Shown: in pieces, positions 43,407-51,904 of the stretch
Layout of the letters: every line of letters begins with the position of its first letter
Position numbering within the stretch: the stretch's first letter is position 1
Assembly (NCBI GenBank): GCA_945876865.1
Contig: CAMCPZ010000004.1
Location: 1-59,398 of the forward strand
DNA: 59,398 bases
Direction: 5' to 3'
Source of the DNA: Bifidobacterium breve
GTDB lineage: Bacteria; Actinomycetota; Actinomycetes; Nanopelagicales; Nanopelagicaceae
The notes under the pieces: model-generated
What the model was told of the DNA's origin: nothing
Databases searched by the model: none
The model's input: only the letters and a program-made list of their open reading frames with translations
Program-made: the position numbers and the translations under genes

Positions 43407-46001
43407 TTAGTGCGCCGCCAAGTCCCAACTGGTTCCAATTCCAATATTCACATCTAGCGGAACTGAGAGTTCAAACGCGCTGCCCATTCCATCTTTAACA
43501 AGGTCGGTGAGTATTTCAATCTCGCCTTCAGCTACTTCAAGAATGAGCTCATCGTGCACTTGAAGCAACAACCTAGATTTCAAGCCCTGCTCTGTAATTC
43601 CTTTAGCAACATTTAACATCGCAACTTTTATGATGTCTGCTGCGGATCCTTGAATCGGAGCATTGAGTGCCATGCGTTCTGCAACTTCGCGCCTTGGTCG
43701 ATTGTCACTCGTTAAGTCGGGGAGATAGCGACGTCTTCCCATAATCGTTTCGGTGTAACCCTTTTCGCGTGCAATCACTACAACTTGAGCTAAGTAGTCT
43801 CGAATTCCACCAAACCGAGAGAAGTATTTATCCATCAAAATGGCGGCATCAGTTGGTGATAAATCCAATTGTTGAGCTAACCCATATGCCGACAAACCAT
43901 AAGCAAGTCCATACGACATCGCCTTAATCTGTCTGCGCATTTCTGGGTCTACTCCATCTGGCGCGACACCAAAGACCAAACCTGCAACAGTCGAATGCAA
44001 GTCCTCTCCCATCTTAAATGCTTCAATTAAATTCGCATCTTTCGAGAGATGAGCCATGATTCGCATTTCAATTTGACTGTAGTCAGCAGTAAGCAGCGTT
44101 GTATAGGGAGCTTTCGAAACGAAACAATCGCGAATTTTGCGACCCTCTTCGGTTCGCACCGGAATGTTCTGCAAGTTTGGATTGGTTGAAGAAAGTCTTC
44201 CCGTGGCAGTTACCGTCTGCTGGAAAATTGTATGAATCCGCCCATCGCTAGCAGTTGCATCAATTAATCCGTCGACCGTTGTAAGCAACTTACTGGTTTC
44301 TCGGATTCGCAATAAGTGCTTGAGAATTGGGTGTTTAGTCTTTGCAAATAACCAGTCCAGGCTCTCGGCATCGGTTGTGAAGCCAGTCTTTATCTTCTTA
44401 GTCTTCGGAAGATCCAATTGATCAAACAAGATAGCCTGTAATTGCTTAGGTGAGCCAACATTAAATTCTTTGCCTGCTTCTCTATGGGCGCCACTGGTTT
44501 CTCGTTCAACTTCCCCTTTAAAGAATGCCGAAAGTCCTCGCAGCTTATCTAAATCGACTCCGATTCCGGTGCTCTCCATATCGGCCAACTCAACCAATAC
44601 CGGAATTTCCATCTCATTCATCAGGGCTGACATTTCTCGTTCTAAAATCTCTTTTTTCAGAACCGGAACTAATTTCATTATCGAAATCGCGCCTAGGCCA
44701 TCAAACTGTGAGAACAAGGACTCTTCCTGCTCCGCATTAACTACTCCAAGAAATCTTTCAGTTAAATCATCGAGGGCTAGATTGCGGCCACCTGAGTTAA
44801 TTAGATATGCGGCTAATTCAGTATCGAAAGCTAACCCTGAAACTGGAAAGTTGCGAGCCATTTCCTTTGCACTGTGCAGGTATTTTGGAAGATTTGCATC
44901 AACCCACCAATCTCCTAACTTAGAACCACGAACAATAAATAATTTAGCTTCATCAAGGGCAACGGAATATTCGAGAATTTTTCCTTCGGGTGCGCTGAAC
45001 GCAACCGCCACTGGGTCGGTGCGCCCTACAAGTAATTTAGAAAGTTCTTCAGAGGAGAGCTCTTTTGAGACTATCTTCGAATCTGCCGGTGTCGCCTTCG
45101 TTTCAGCTGTTTCGACCTCGCTAGAACCTAGAGACTTAATCCGCTCTTTAAGTGCCTTTATTTCTAGCTTATCCAGGAGCAAATTCAATTCTGATACCAA
45201 CGCTCCCTCCCACAACAATTGCGAGATGGGCGTTTCAATATCCATGTCACTTCGCAACCTCGTGAGTTCCGAATTCAATTCAACGCTGGCGATATTCGCT
45301 CGCAGCGAGTCGCCAACTTTCCCTCCGACCGATTCAATGTTCTCAATCAATTTTTCTAAGCTGCCATATTCGGCAATCCACTTTGCCGCAGTCTTCTCGC
45401 CAACACCAGGAATCGATGGCAAGTTATCACTTGGATCCCCCCGTAAAGCAGCAAAATCTGGATACTGCGCAGGAGTTAACCCATATTTTTCAATGACCGC
45501 ATCCGGTGTCATTCGAGTGAGATCTGTGACTCCGCGCTTTGGATACAAGACGGTTGTCTTTGAATTTATAAGTTGAAAAGAGTCGCGATCACCAGTGCAA
45601 ATCAAAACTTCAAAACCATCGGATTCGGCACGCTTAGCAAGCGTTGCAATAATGTCATCAGCTTCGAAACCCTCAACCGCAAAGTGTCGAATACCAAATC
45701 CATGAACCAAATCAAAGAGATAACTTGTTTGAGATCTAAACTCATCAGGGGTTGCCGAGCGATTTGCCTTGTAATCTGGAAAACGTTCTGAGCGAAATGT
45801 TTTTCTCGAAACATCGAAAGCCGTCGCAATGTGTGTGGGCTTCTCTGCGGTTATCAGGTTAATGAGCATCGAGGCGAATCCATAGATTGCATTAGTGTGC
45901 TGTCCACTTGAGGATACGAAATTTTCGGCCGGTAGCGCGTAAAACGCACGATAGGCCAGAGAATGGCCATCGATTAGTAAAAGTTTTTTGGTTGCGCTCA
46001 T
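43407..46001 (-). CDS. polA: DNA polymerase I
   Basis: Repair and Okazaki-fragment polymerase, 864 residues. The N-terminal 5'-3' exonuclease (about 1-290) has FSSxxQHTNAIYGFASM-type residues and RGDPSDNLPSIPGVGEKTA. The middle exonuclease-like domain lacks the DTE and NLKYD acidic motifs of E. coli proofreading, so 3'-5' exonuclease is probably dead, as in other Actinobacteria. The polymerase domain has motif A TADYSQIEMRIMAHLS, motif B KAMSYGLAYGLSAYG and motif C LQVHDELI. Motif B has Tyr where E. coli has Phe762, a change that in other Pol I enzymes relaxes dideoxynucleotide discrimination. Divergent from the thioesterase gene. Confidence 0.97.
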   Translation of the reverse strand: MSATKKLLLIDGHSLAYRAFYALPAENFVSSSGQHTNAIYGFASMLINLITAEKPTHIATAFDVSRKTFRSERFPDYKANRSATPDEFRSQTSYLFDLVHGFGIRHFAVEGFEADDIIATLAKRAESDGFEVLICTGDRDSFQLINSKTTVLYPKRGVTDLTRMTPDAVIEKYGLTPAQYPDFAALRGDPSDNLPSIPGVGEKTAAKWIAEYGSLEKLIENIESVGGKVGDSLRANIASVELNSELTRLRSDMDIETPISQLLWEGALVSELNLLLDKLEIKALKERIKSLGSSEVETAETKATPADSKIVSKELSSEELSKLLVGRTDPVAVAFSAPEGKILEYSVALDEAKLFIVRGSKLGDWWVDANLPKYLHSAKEMARNFPVSGLAFDTELAAYLINSGGRNLALDDLTERFLGVVNAEQEESLFSQFDGLGAISIMKLVPVLKKEILEREMSALMNEMEIPVLVELADMESTGIGVDLDKLRGLSAFFKGEVERETSGAHREAGKEFNVGSPKQLQAILFDQLDLPKTKKIKTGFTTDAESLDWLFAKTKHPILKHLLRIRETSKLLTTVDGLIDATASDGRIHTIFQQTVTATGRLSSTNPNLQNIPVRTEEGRKIRDCFVSKAPYTTLLTADYSQIEMRIMAHLSKDANLIEAFKMGEDLHSTVAGLVFGVAPDGVDPEMRRQIKAMSYGLAYGLSAYGLAQQLDLSPTDAAILMDKYFSRFGGIRDYLAQVVVIAREKGYTETIMGRRRYLPDLTSDNRPRREVAERMALNAPIQGSAADIIKVAMLNVAKGITEQGLKSRLLLQVHDELILEVAEGEIEILTDLVKDGMGSAFELSVPLDVNIGIGTSWDLAAH

Positions 46002-46009
46002 TTCCGGCG

Positions 46010-46026
46010 AGTCTATTGGTTAGACT
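46010..46026. promoter_or_regulatory. Divergent polA/thioesterase promoter, inverted repeat of -10s
   Basis: AGTCTA-TTGGT-TAGACT: two copies of the -10-like TAGACT face in opposite directions. The right copy (46021-46026) lies seven bases before the thioesterase ATG; the left copy (46015-46010, minus strand) lies eight bases before the polA ATG. Both transcripts would be leaderless or nearly so, and the two -10 elements fall in each other's upstream region. Confidence 0.6.
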
Positions 46027-46033
46027 TACCAAC

Positions 46034-46438
46034 ATGGATGATTTCCTTGAGATTCTGCGGAAGCGTGGCAGTGGCGCCCTTGGCGAAAAAATGGGAATTG
46101 AAATTCTCGAAGCATCACCACAGCGACTCGTAGCAAAGATGCCAGTTGAAGGCAATACCCAACCGATGGGCTTATTGCACGGAGGAGCAAGTGTTGTTCT
46201 TGCTGAAAGCCTTGGCTCGATCGGAACCGCTCTGCATGCAGGAGTAAATCGAAAAATTGTTGGTGTTGATATAAATGCGACGCATCATAAATCTGCGACT
46301 TCAGGATTCGTCATCGGAACCGCAACCGCGATATCACTGGGCAAAACTTTATGTTGCTATGAAGTGGTTATTACGAATGAGGCAGGCGAAAGAACCTGCA
46401 CCTCAAGAATTACCTGCCTGATTCTTGCCGAAAGATAG
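46034..46438 (+). CDS. PaaI-type hotdog-fold thioesterase
   Basis: Predicted acyl-CoA thioesterase of 134 residues with the hotdog fold. The active-site region GNTQPMGLLHGGASVVLAESLGSI carries the HGG motif and catalytic acid typical of PaaI/YdiI-like enzymes. Substrate is unknown; a menaquinone-pathway DHNA-CoA hydrolase is one possibility for this family. The start at 46034 is the family start; a longer frame from 45908 lies over polA. A PaaI-type thioesterase beside polA is a conserved actinobacterial pairing. Confidence 0.88.
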   Translation: MDDFLEILRKRGSGALGEKMGIEILEASPQRLVAKMPVEGNTQPMGLLHGGASVVLAESLGSIGTALHAGVNRKIVGVDINATHHKSATSGFVIGTATAISLGKTLCCYEVVITNEAGERTCTSRITCLILAER

Positions 46439-46503
46439 ACCAACTCGCTAAAGTTGTCAGATACCAGGTCGGTTTCAGCCAGTCTGAATGACCAACTCCA
46501 GGA

Positions 46504-47847
46504 TTGGAATCTACTTTGAATTTGGCCTCCGTCACAGTTACGAAAAGTTTTCGAAGGCACTCATCTTTCCGTAAATCCAGCTCCCTAACTCTTCTTCTCT
46601 TGCTCTCAGTTTCTTCACTTCTCTTCTTGGGTTCAAATGCAAGTGCCACAGAAACCGAAGCCGCTCCAACAAAACTTTATGGAACAGTTTCTGACAAAGA
46701 TGGCCTGCCACTTTCCAATATTGAGATTACCGCTACCGGACCAGAGGGATTCTCAAAAACTGTAGAAACAGATGCGCAAGGTAATTGGGAAGTTAGCGTC
46801 CTCACAAAGGGAACTTTTAGCTTGACCATTAATCAGGAGGATCTTCCAGAGGGCCAATCGCTAACAGACCCGACTAAGGGAACAGTTAAAGCCAACGTAT
46901 TTTCGTTGGGCATCGAGCTCAAACTTCTCTTTCCTATTGGTCCGGGTGTAGCGAAGACCAGTTTGCTCGAACGATCAGCACAACTTGCGGTCGATGGTTT
47001 GATTTTGGGTCTTGTAATTGGGTTGGCCGCGCTCGGACTAAACCTAATCTTTGGCACAACTGGTTTAACAAACTTCGCTCATGGTGAAATTCTTACACTT
47101 GGTGGACTGCTCACCTATTACTTAAGTGCAATCGTAAAACTCCCGGTTATCGTCTCCGTTCCGATTGCGGTTCTGCTTGGCGCCTTTATCTCTGGTTTCC
47201 TACAGGACAGATATCTCTGGAAACCTCTTCGCAAGCGTGGCACTGGACTTATTGCAATGCTTGTCGTTTCAATTGGACTTGCAATCTTCCTGCGCTACTT
47301 CTTCCTCTTCTTGTTCGGTGGAGATACGAGACAGCTTCCACAATATGCCGGGCAGGCAGGCTTGCAGCTTGGGCTTGTAAGCATTACTCCAAAATCAGTT
47401 GTGACCACCATTTTCGGAATTATTTTTATTGTCCTTGCAACACTTTGGCTGTTAAAAACTCGGATGGGCAAAGCAAGTCGCGCGGTGTCAGATAACCCAG
47501 CTCTAGCTTCAGCTTCAGGAATTGATGTTCAGAAAGTGATTCGAGCTGTCTGGATATTAGGTGCCGCTCTAGCTACGTATGCTGGTGTGATTATCACTGT
47601 GAATCAAGGCGTAAGTTTCTTGATGGGACAGGATATGTTGCTATTAATCTTCGCGGCTGTCACCTTGGGGGGCCTCGGAACTGCGAATGGCGCCTTAGTT
47701 GGTTCGCTCATTATTGGTTTGTTCGTTCAACTTTCAACCTTGTTTATTCCAACAGAACTTAAATATGTAGGTGCGCTCATTGTCCTGATCATTATTTTGA
47801 TCGTGAGACCACAAGGAATTTTGGGCAAGAAAGAGAGGATTGGATAA
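46504..47847 (+). CDS. livH: LivH-type ABC permease with secreted N-terminal domain
   Basis: Inner-membrane permease of a branched-chain amino acid (HAAT) type ABC importer, 447 residues against about 300 for normal LivH. The extra 150 residues are at the N-terminus: a basic start and signal peptide (RRHSSFRKSS then a Leu/Ser core ending SNASA, about 1-48), then a beta-rich domain (TKLYGTVSDKDGLPLSNIEI..., about 56-140) resembling carboxypeptidase-regulatory or Ig-like modules. LivH itself begins near residue 155 with LAVDGLILGLVIGLAALGLNLIFG, then GLTNFAHGEILTLGG; it ends with IVRPQGILGK. The start is read as TTG; no better ATG exists, and a leader of about 40 bases with a TAAAGT hexamer is possible. 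livM follows with no gap. Confidence 0.88.
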   Translation: MESTLNLASVTVTKSFRRHSSFRKSSSLTLLLLLSVSSLLFLGSNASATETEAAPTKLYGTVSDKDGLPLSNIEITATGPEGFSKTVETDAQGNWEVSVLTKGTFSLTINQEDLPEGQSLTDPTKGTVKANVFSLGIELKLLFPIGPGVAKTSLLERSAQLAVDGLILGLVIGLAALGLNLIFGTTGLTNFAHGEILTLGGLLTYYLSAIVKLPVIVSVPIAVLLGAFISGFLQDRYLWKPLRKRGTGLIAMLVVSIGLAIFLRYFFLFLFGGDTRQLPQYAGQAGLQLGLVSITPKSVVTTIFGIIFIVLATLWLLKTRMGKASRAVSDNPALASASGIDVQKVIRAVWILGAALATYAGVIITVNQGVSFLMGQDMLLLIFAAVTLGGLGTANGALVGSLIIGLFVQLSTLFIPTELKYVGALIVLIIILIVRPQGILGKKERIG

Positions 47848-48843
47848 ATGGACTTTCTCTTTGTTATACAGCAGACACTAAGTGCGACAATTGGCGTTAA
47901 CACAATCATCTTCGCTCTTGCAGCTATTGGTCTAAATATGCACTTCGGTTATACCGGTCTCCTAAACTTCGGACAAGCCGGCTTTTTGGCAATTGGTGCT
48001 TACAGTGTTGCCGTCCCTGTAGTTTCATTTGGTGTCCCACTCTGGATTGCTTTTCTGATTGGAATCTTTAATTCAGTAATCTTTGCCCTTCTTTTGGGAA
48101 TTCCTACCCTGAGGCTCCGAGCAGATTATCTTGCGATCGTAACTATTGCTGCCGCCGAGATTGTCCGACAGATTGCACGCTCTGCAACATTCAATGAGTG
48201 GCTAGGTGGATCCGATGGAATCACCGGCAAATTTGGAAAAGAGTTCTTCGATCTCAACCCATTTAAGTCGGGCTTAGATACTCCAATTTTGCGCTTCAAT
48301 GCAAATGATCTATGGGTTGTAATAGTTGGTTGGAGTTTGGTAGCAGTTATTACCTTTGTGATGTGGGTTATGGTCAACTCGCCTTGGGGACGCTTAATGC
48401 GCGCTATTCGTGAAGATGAGGATGCGGTTCGTTCTCTCGGAAAGAATGTTTATTTATACAAAATGCAATCTCTAATTATTGGTGGTGTTATTGGTTCTAT
48501 CGGTGGCTTTGTCTACGCCTTGTCTCGCCAATCTGTTCAGCCAGACAATTACGGAACCGCCTTAACGTTTTTCGCCTACACCGTTTTAATTCTTGGTGGT
48601 GCTGCGAGAGTCTTTTCACCGATCGTTGGAGCAATGATTTTCTGGTTCTTGATTGTCTTTATCGAGCAGATTCTGCGTCAAGGCGTAACAAATGATCTGA
48701 TTCCAGATTGGCTAATCGGGGTAAATCAAGTTGGCCAAATTAGATTCATGCTGATGGGCCTTGGGCTAATGGCGCTCATGATCTTTAGACCACAAGGAAT
48801 CTTTGGAGATAAGAAGGAGTTGGCACTCGATGCAAAAGCCTAA
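47848..48843 (+). CDS. livM: LivM-type ABC permease
   Basis: Second membrane subunit of the transporter, 331 residues, about eight hydrophobic segments. Family markers are the GLNMHFGYTGLLNFGQAGFLAIGAY start region, LRADYLAIVTIAAAEIVR, and the cytoplasmic coupling loop WGRLMRAIREDEDAVRSLGKN that contacts the ATPase. Its ATG follows the livH stop directly, and its 3' end overlaps livG by 14 bases. Confidence 0.95.
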   Translation: MDFLFVIQQTLSATIGVNTIIFALAAIGLNMHFGYTGLLNFGQAGFLAIGAYSVAVPVVSFGVPLWIAFLIGIFNSVIFALLLGIPTLRLRADYLAIVTIAAAEIVRQIARSATFNEWLGGSDGITGKFGKEFFDLNPFKSGLDTPILRFNANDLWVVIVGWSLVAVITFVMWVMVNSPWGRLMRAIREDEDAVRSLGKNVYLYKMQSLIIGGVIGSIGGFVYALSRQSVQPDNYGTALTFFAYTVLILGGAARVFSPIVGAMIFWFLIVFIEQILRQGVTNDLIPDWLIGVNQVGQIRFMLMGLGLMALMIFRPQGIFGDKKELALDAKA

Positions 48844-49699
48844 GAGCGCAGATGCAAGTTTTGCATTGACAACTTCACCTACACCTGGCTCTGCAAAGTC
48901 AGACCCGATTCTTATTGCGGATAAGATTGTTAGACAATTTGGTGGTCTTACTGCTGTAAATGTTGATCACCTGGAAATTCAAAGAGGTTCTATCACCGCA
49001 CTTATCGGACCTAATGGTGCAGGAAAGACAACATTCTTTAATCTATTAACAGGATATGACAGCCCGAACTCTGGTAAGTGGAGCTTCAACGGAAAAGACC
49101 TAAATGGAATTCCACCGCATAAAGTTGCCCGGCTGGGAATGGTAAGAACATTCCAATTAACAAAGGCTCTATATCGATTGACTGTGATCGAAAATATGGC
49201 GCTTGGAGCCCGCGGCCAAAAGGGTGAGTCTGTTCTGCGCTCAATCTTTCCATGGATCTGGCGCGCTCAAGAGGCCGAGATTCGCACTCGGGCTACCGCG
49301 ATTTTGACTAATTTCAAACTCATAGAGAAGCAAGATGATTTTGCCGCCGCGCTGTCGGGCGGCCAACGAAAACTTCTTGAGATGGCGCGCGCCCTTATGG
49401 TTGAACCCGAGATGATCATGCTTGATGAGCCAATGGCTGGAGTCAATCCCGCGCTTAAACAATCTCTTCTCGAACACATCAAAGAATTGCGGACCGAAGG
49501 TAAAACAGTCTTATTCGTTGAACACGACATGGATATGGTGCGTGAGATTAGTGACTGGGTAATTGTTATGGCACAAGGCGAAGTCATTGCCGAGGGCACA
49601 CCTGCATCTGTAATGGGCAATAAAGATGTTATTGCCGCTTATCTTGGTGCACATCATGACGAAGATTTGTCCACTAGTGCGGAAGGTGCGCAAGCATGA
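48830..49699 (+). CDS. livG: LivG-type ABC ATPase
   Basis: Cytoplasmic ATPase of the importer, 289 residues with Walker A GPNGAGKTTFFNLL, signature LSGGQRKLLEMARALM and Walker B MIMLDEPMAGVNP. I use the ATG at 48830 (MQKPKSADASF), preceded by AAGGAG at a good distance; the frame from 48803 starts inside livM. The LivG family hallmark VARLGMVRTFQLTKAL is present. It overlaps livF by four bases. Confidence 0.95.
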   Translation: MQKPKSADASFALTTSPTPGSAKSDPILIADKIVRQFGGLTAVNVDHLEIQRGSITALIGPNGAGKTTFFNLLTGYDSPNSGKWSFNGKDLNGIPPHKVARLGMVRTFQLTKALYRLTVIENMALGARGQKGESVLRSIFPWIWRAQEAEIRTRATAILTNFKLIEKQDDFAAALSGGQRKLLEMARALMVEPEMIMLDEPMAGVNPALKQSLLEHIKELRTEGKTVLFVEHDMDMVREISDWVIVMAQGEVIAEGTPASVMGNKDVIAAYLGAHHDEDLSTSAEGAQA

Positions 49700-50436
49700 C
49701 TACCTCAAATGCATCGGCTTCGCCGTTAGTTGACGCGAAGAACTTGGTTGCAGGTTATCTTCCAGGAATCAATATTCTTAATGGCTGCAATCTCTACGCC
49801 AATAAGGGTGAACTAGTTGGAATTATCGGACCCAATGGCGCCGGTAAATCAACTCTCCTAAAGGCGCTCTTTGGATTAGTTAAGGTTCGAGAGGGCGGAG
49901 TCACCTTGAATGGTGAGACCATTACAAATATGCGAGCCGATGAACTCGTAAGTCGAGGAATCGGATTCGTGCCTCAGAGCAACAATGTTTTTCCTTCACT
50001 AACAATTGAAGAGAATCTACAGATGGGTGCGTTTCAAGCACCCGCTCTATTCAATGAGCGCTTTGATTTTGTTGTAAATCTCTTTCCAACTCTTGGCACT
50101 CGCCGCAAACAACGCGCCGGTTCGCTATCTGGTGGTGAACGCCAGATGGTTGCCATGGGACGTGCTCTGATGATGAACCCATCCGTGCTCTTACTCGACG
50201 AGCCAAGCGCTGGGCTCTCTCCTGCGCTGCAAGATGAAGTTTTCGTCCGAGTTAGAGAGATTAATAAGATCGGTGTAACCGTAATCATGGTTGAGCAGAA
50301 TGCAAGGCGGTGCCTGCAGATTGTTGATCGTGGTTATGTTTTAGATCAAGGCACAAATGCTTATGAAGGAACTGGTAAATCACTTTCTACAGATCCTAAG
50401 GTCGTTGAACTCTATTTAGGCACCCTTGCTAAATAG
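49696..50436 (+). CDS. livF: LivF-type ABC ATPase
   Basis: Second ATPase of the heterodimer, 246 residues, with GPNGAGKSTLLKALFGL, LSGGERQMVAMGRALM and LLLDEPSAGLSP. The N-terminal LVAGYLPGINILNGCNL and RGIGFVPQSNNVFPSLTIEENL are typical of LivF. It ends 38 bases before a strong terminator hairpin shared with the convergent livK gene. Confidence 0.95.
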   Translation: MTTSNASASPLVDAKNLVAGYLPGINILNGCNLYANKGELVGIIGPNGAGKSTLLKALFGLVKVREGGVTLNGETITNMRADELVSRGIGFVPQSNNVFPSLTIEENLQMGAFQAPALFNERFDFVVNLFPTLGTRRKQRAGSLSGGERQMVAMGRALMMNPSVLLLDEPSAGLSPALQDEVFVRVREINKIGVTVIMVEQNARRCLQIVDRGYVLDQGTNAYEGTGKSLSTDPKVVELYLGTLAK

Positions 50437-50473
50437 CACTCTTTAATAACAATTAATGCTCGTCTAAATGTAA

Positions 50474-50506
50474 GAGAGGCCCGCCGATTTAATCGGCGGG
50501 CCTCTC
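50474..50506. terminator. Bidirectional terminator between livF and livK
   Basis: A perfect 15-bp inverted repeat (GAGAGGCCCGCCGAT and its complement) with a TTA loop lies between the convergent livF and livK genes. A T-rich tract follows on the plus strand (TTTCTACTTTTTT) and an ATTTAGACG-type AT stretch on the minus strand. It is the strongest hairpin in the window and should stop transcription from both sides. Confidence 0.92.
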
Positions 50507-50543
50507 CATTTCTACTTTTTTACTATTTGTGGCTAACCATTAT

Positions 50544-51770
50544 TTATTCGGCCGCTGGCACATCACCAGAGATGAACTCTGCTGGAAGTGCTACGTACTT
50601 ATCGTTAGCTGTGTATTGGTAGATACCCATAGTTGCGTATGAAGGATCTCCATTGTCAGCGAATTCAACTGGACCAGAAACACCGTCGTAGTCGATATCT
50701 TCGCCATCAGCGATTAGCTTCTTGCAAGCCGCAAAGGTTGTGCACTTTGTGCCACCCTTTGAAACAGATACTAGGTTGTCACGGATTGTCTGACCATCCG
50801 TTGCACCACCTTGCTCTGCTGCAAGTGCAATCAGAATAACTGCATCATATGACTCAGGAGCATATGAGAAGTCTGTAAGGTCTGGATCGACTCCAAGTAG
50901 TCGCTTTTGAAGTGTGTCATCTGCAAATACACCAGGAAGAGTAGCTTTTACGCCCTTCATGATTCCTGCAGGTAGATCCTTGTAAGCACCACTTGAAAGG
51001 TTTCCATCAACAAGATAGGTCTTGACCTTATCTGGGCCAATTCCTTGCTTGATTAGTTCAGTCAAGATCTTCGCAGTCTCATCAAAACCGATGATTGCGA
51101 TTGCATCTGGCTTTGCAGCCTTTGCCTTTGCAACATCTGCTGAGAACTCAGCCGCTGTTGGGTTATAAACAATTGTTGAAGAGGTTCCAGTAAAGGCGGC
51201 AGCTGCGTACTTAGCTAGACCGTTACCGTATGCATCATCAAGGTTTAGGAATACAGCGTTTTTCGCGCCTTCCTTAGCCATTAACTGACCGAGAACTGCT
51301 CCCTGGAAAGTATCTGATGGTGCTGTACGGAAGTAGTAACCATCATCAGCATAGTTTGTGAAGTCAGGTGATGTGTTCGCTGGTGAGAAGTGAACGATCT
51401 TTTCGCCGGCAATCTTGTCGATTACTGTGAAAGAAACTCCCGAAGATGCTGCACCAACGATTGCACTAACGCCAGCTGATATATGTGAATCAGTTGTTTG
51501 TTGTGCAATGTCAGAACTTGTGTCTCCTGAATCGCCACGAATGTGCTCAATGTTCTCGCCTAATACGCCACCGGCTGCATTGATTTCTTCAACTGCTAAA
51601 TCAACGCCAGCAAACTCTGGGGGCCCTAGGAATGCAAGACTTCCTGTCTCAGGAAGTAGTGAACCTATTTTTAATGGACCAGAGGCGTTGTTCCCGCTAC
51701 CGCAGCTAACTAGAACTAAGCTTGCAACAGCTGAAACAGCAACCAAGGTCGCTTTTTTGAATTTCTGCAT
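50544..51770 (-). CDS. livK: LivK-type substrate-binding lipoprotein
   Basis: Solute-binding protein of the branched-chain amino acid/amide family, 408 residues. It has a lipoprotein signal (KKATLVAVSAVASLVLVSC, lipid on Cys23) and the two-lobed type I periplasmic-binding fold with LPETGSLAFLGPPEFAGVDLAVEEINAAGG. It lies tail to tail with livF but is clearly the partner of livHMGF. GGGAGAAA precedes the ATG, so it has a normal ribosome-binding site. The true ligand (Leu/Ile/Val, other amino acids, amides or urea) cannot be read from sequence. Being transcribed apart from the permease lets the binding protein be made in excess. Confidence 0.93.
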   Translation of the reverse strand: MQKFKKATLVAVSAVASLVLVSCGSGNNASGPLKIGSLLPETGSLAFLGPPEFAGVDLAVEEINAAGGVLGENIEHIRGDSGDTSSDIAQQTTDSHISAGVSAIVGAASSGVSFTVIDKIAGEKIVHFSPANTSPDFTNYADDGYYFRTAPSDTFQGAVLGQLMAKEGAKNAVFLNLDDAYGNGLAKYAAAAFTGTSSTIVYNPTAAEFSADVAKAKAAKPDAIAIIGFDETAKILTELIKQGIGPDKVKTYLVDGNLSSGAYKDLPAGIMKGVKATLPGVFADDTLQKRLLGVDPDLTDFSYAPESYDAVILIALAAEQGGATDGQTIRDNLVSVSKGGTKCTTFAACKKLIADGEDIDYDGVSGPVEFADNGDPSYATMGIYQYTANDKYVALPAEFISGDVPAAE

Positions 51771-51802
51771 TTTCTCCCTTTCAGTATGTGCCTGCCTGAA
51801 CT

Positions 51803-51808
51803 TGTATA
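51803..51808 (-). promoter_or_regulatory. Possible livK -10 element (TATACA)
   Basis: TATACA lies 33 bases before the livK start codon on the minus strand, leaving a leader of about 25 bases that contains the GGGAG ribosome-binding site. The -35 region is weak. The 134-base gap between pdtaR and livK holds nothing else that I recognise. Confidence 0.4.
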
Positions 51809-51904
51809 GCTAGAGTTCAAGGAGGATTCCCGAAGCATAACTCGATTTAAATTTTGGGTAAATAGATTCGGTGTGTTTCAAGGGAGTAAAAACCCTGATT
51901 TATT

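Noticed and set aside
44470-45576. 368-codon open frame antisense to polA
   Set aside because: It lies entirely within polA on the other strand, is rich in Ser/Arg as expected for a shadow frame, has no ribosome-binding site or -10 at the right place and no recognisable domain.
46439-46503. Riboswitch or attenuator before livH
   Set aside because: Some short complementary segments exist (GGTC/GACC, AGTTG/CAACT), but the region is only 65 bases and I see no known aptamer consensus.
48803-48843. Possible programmed frameshift between livM and livG
   Set aside because: The overlap is only 14 bases when livG starts at 48830, where AAGGAG gives a normal start; no slippery heptamer is needed.
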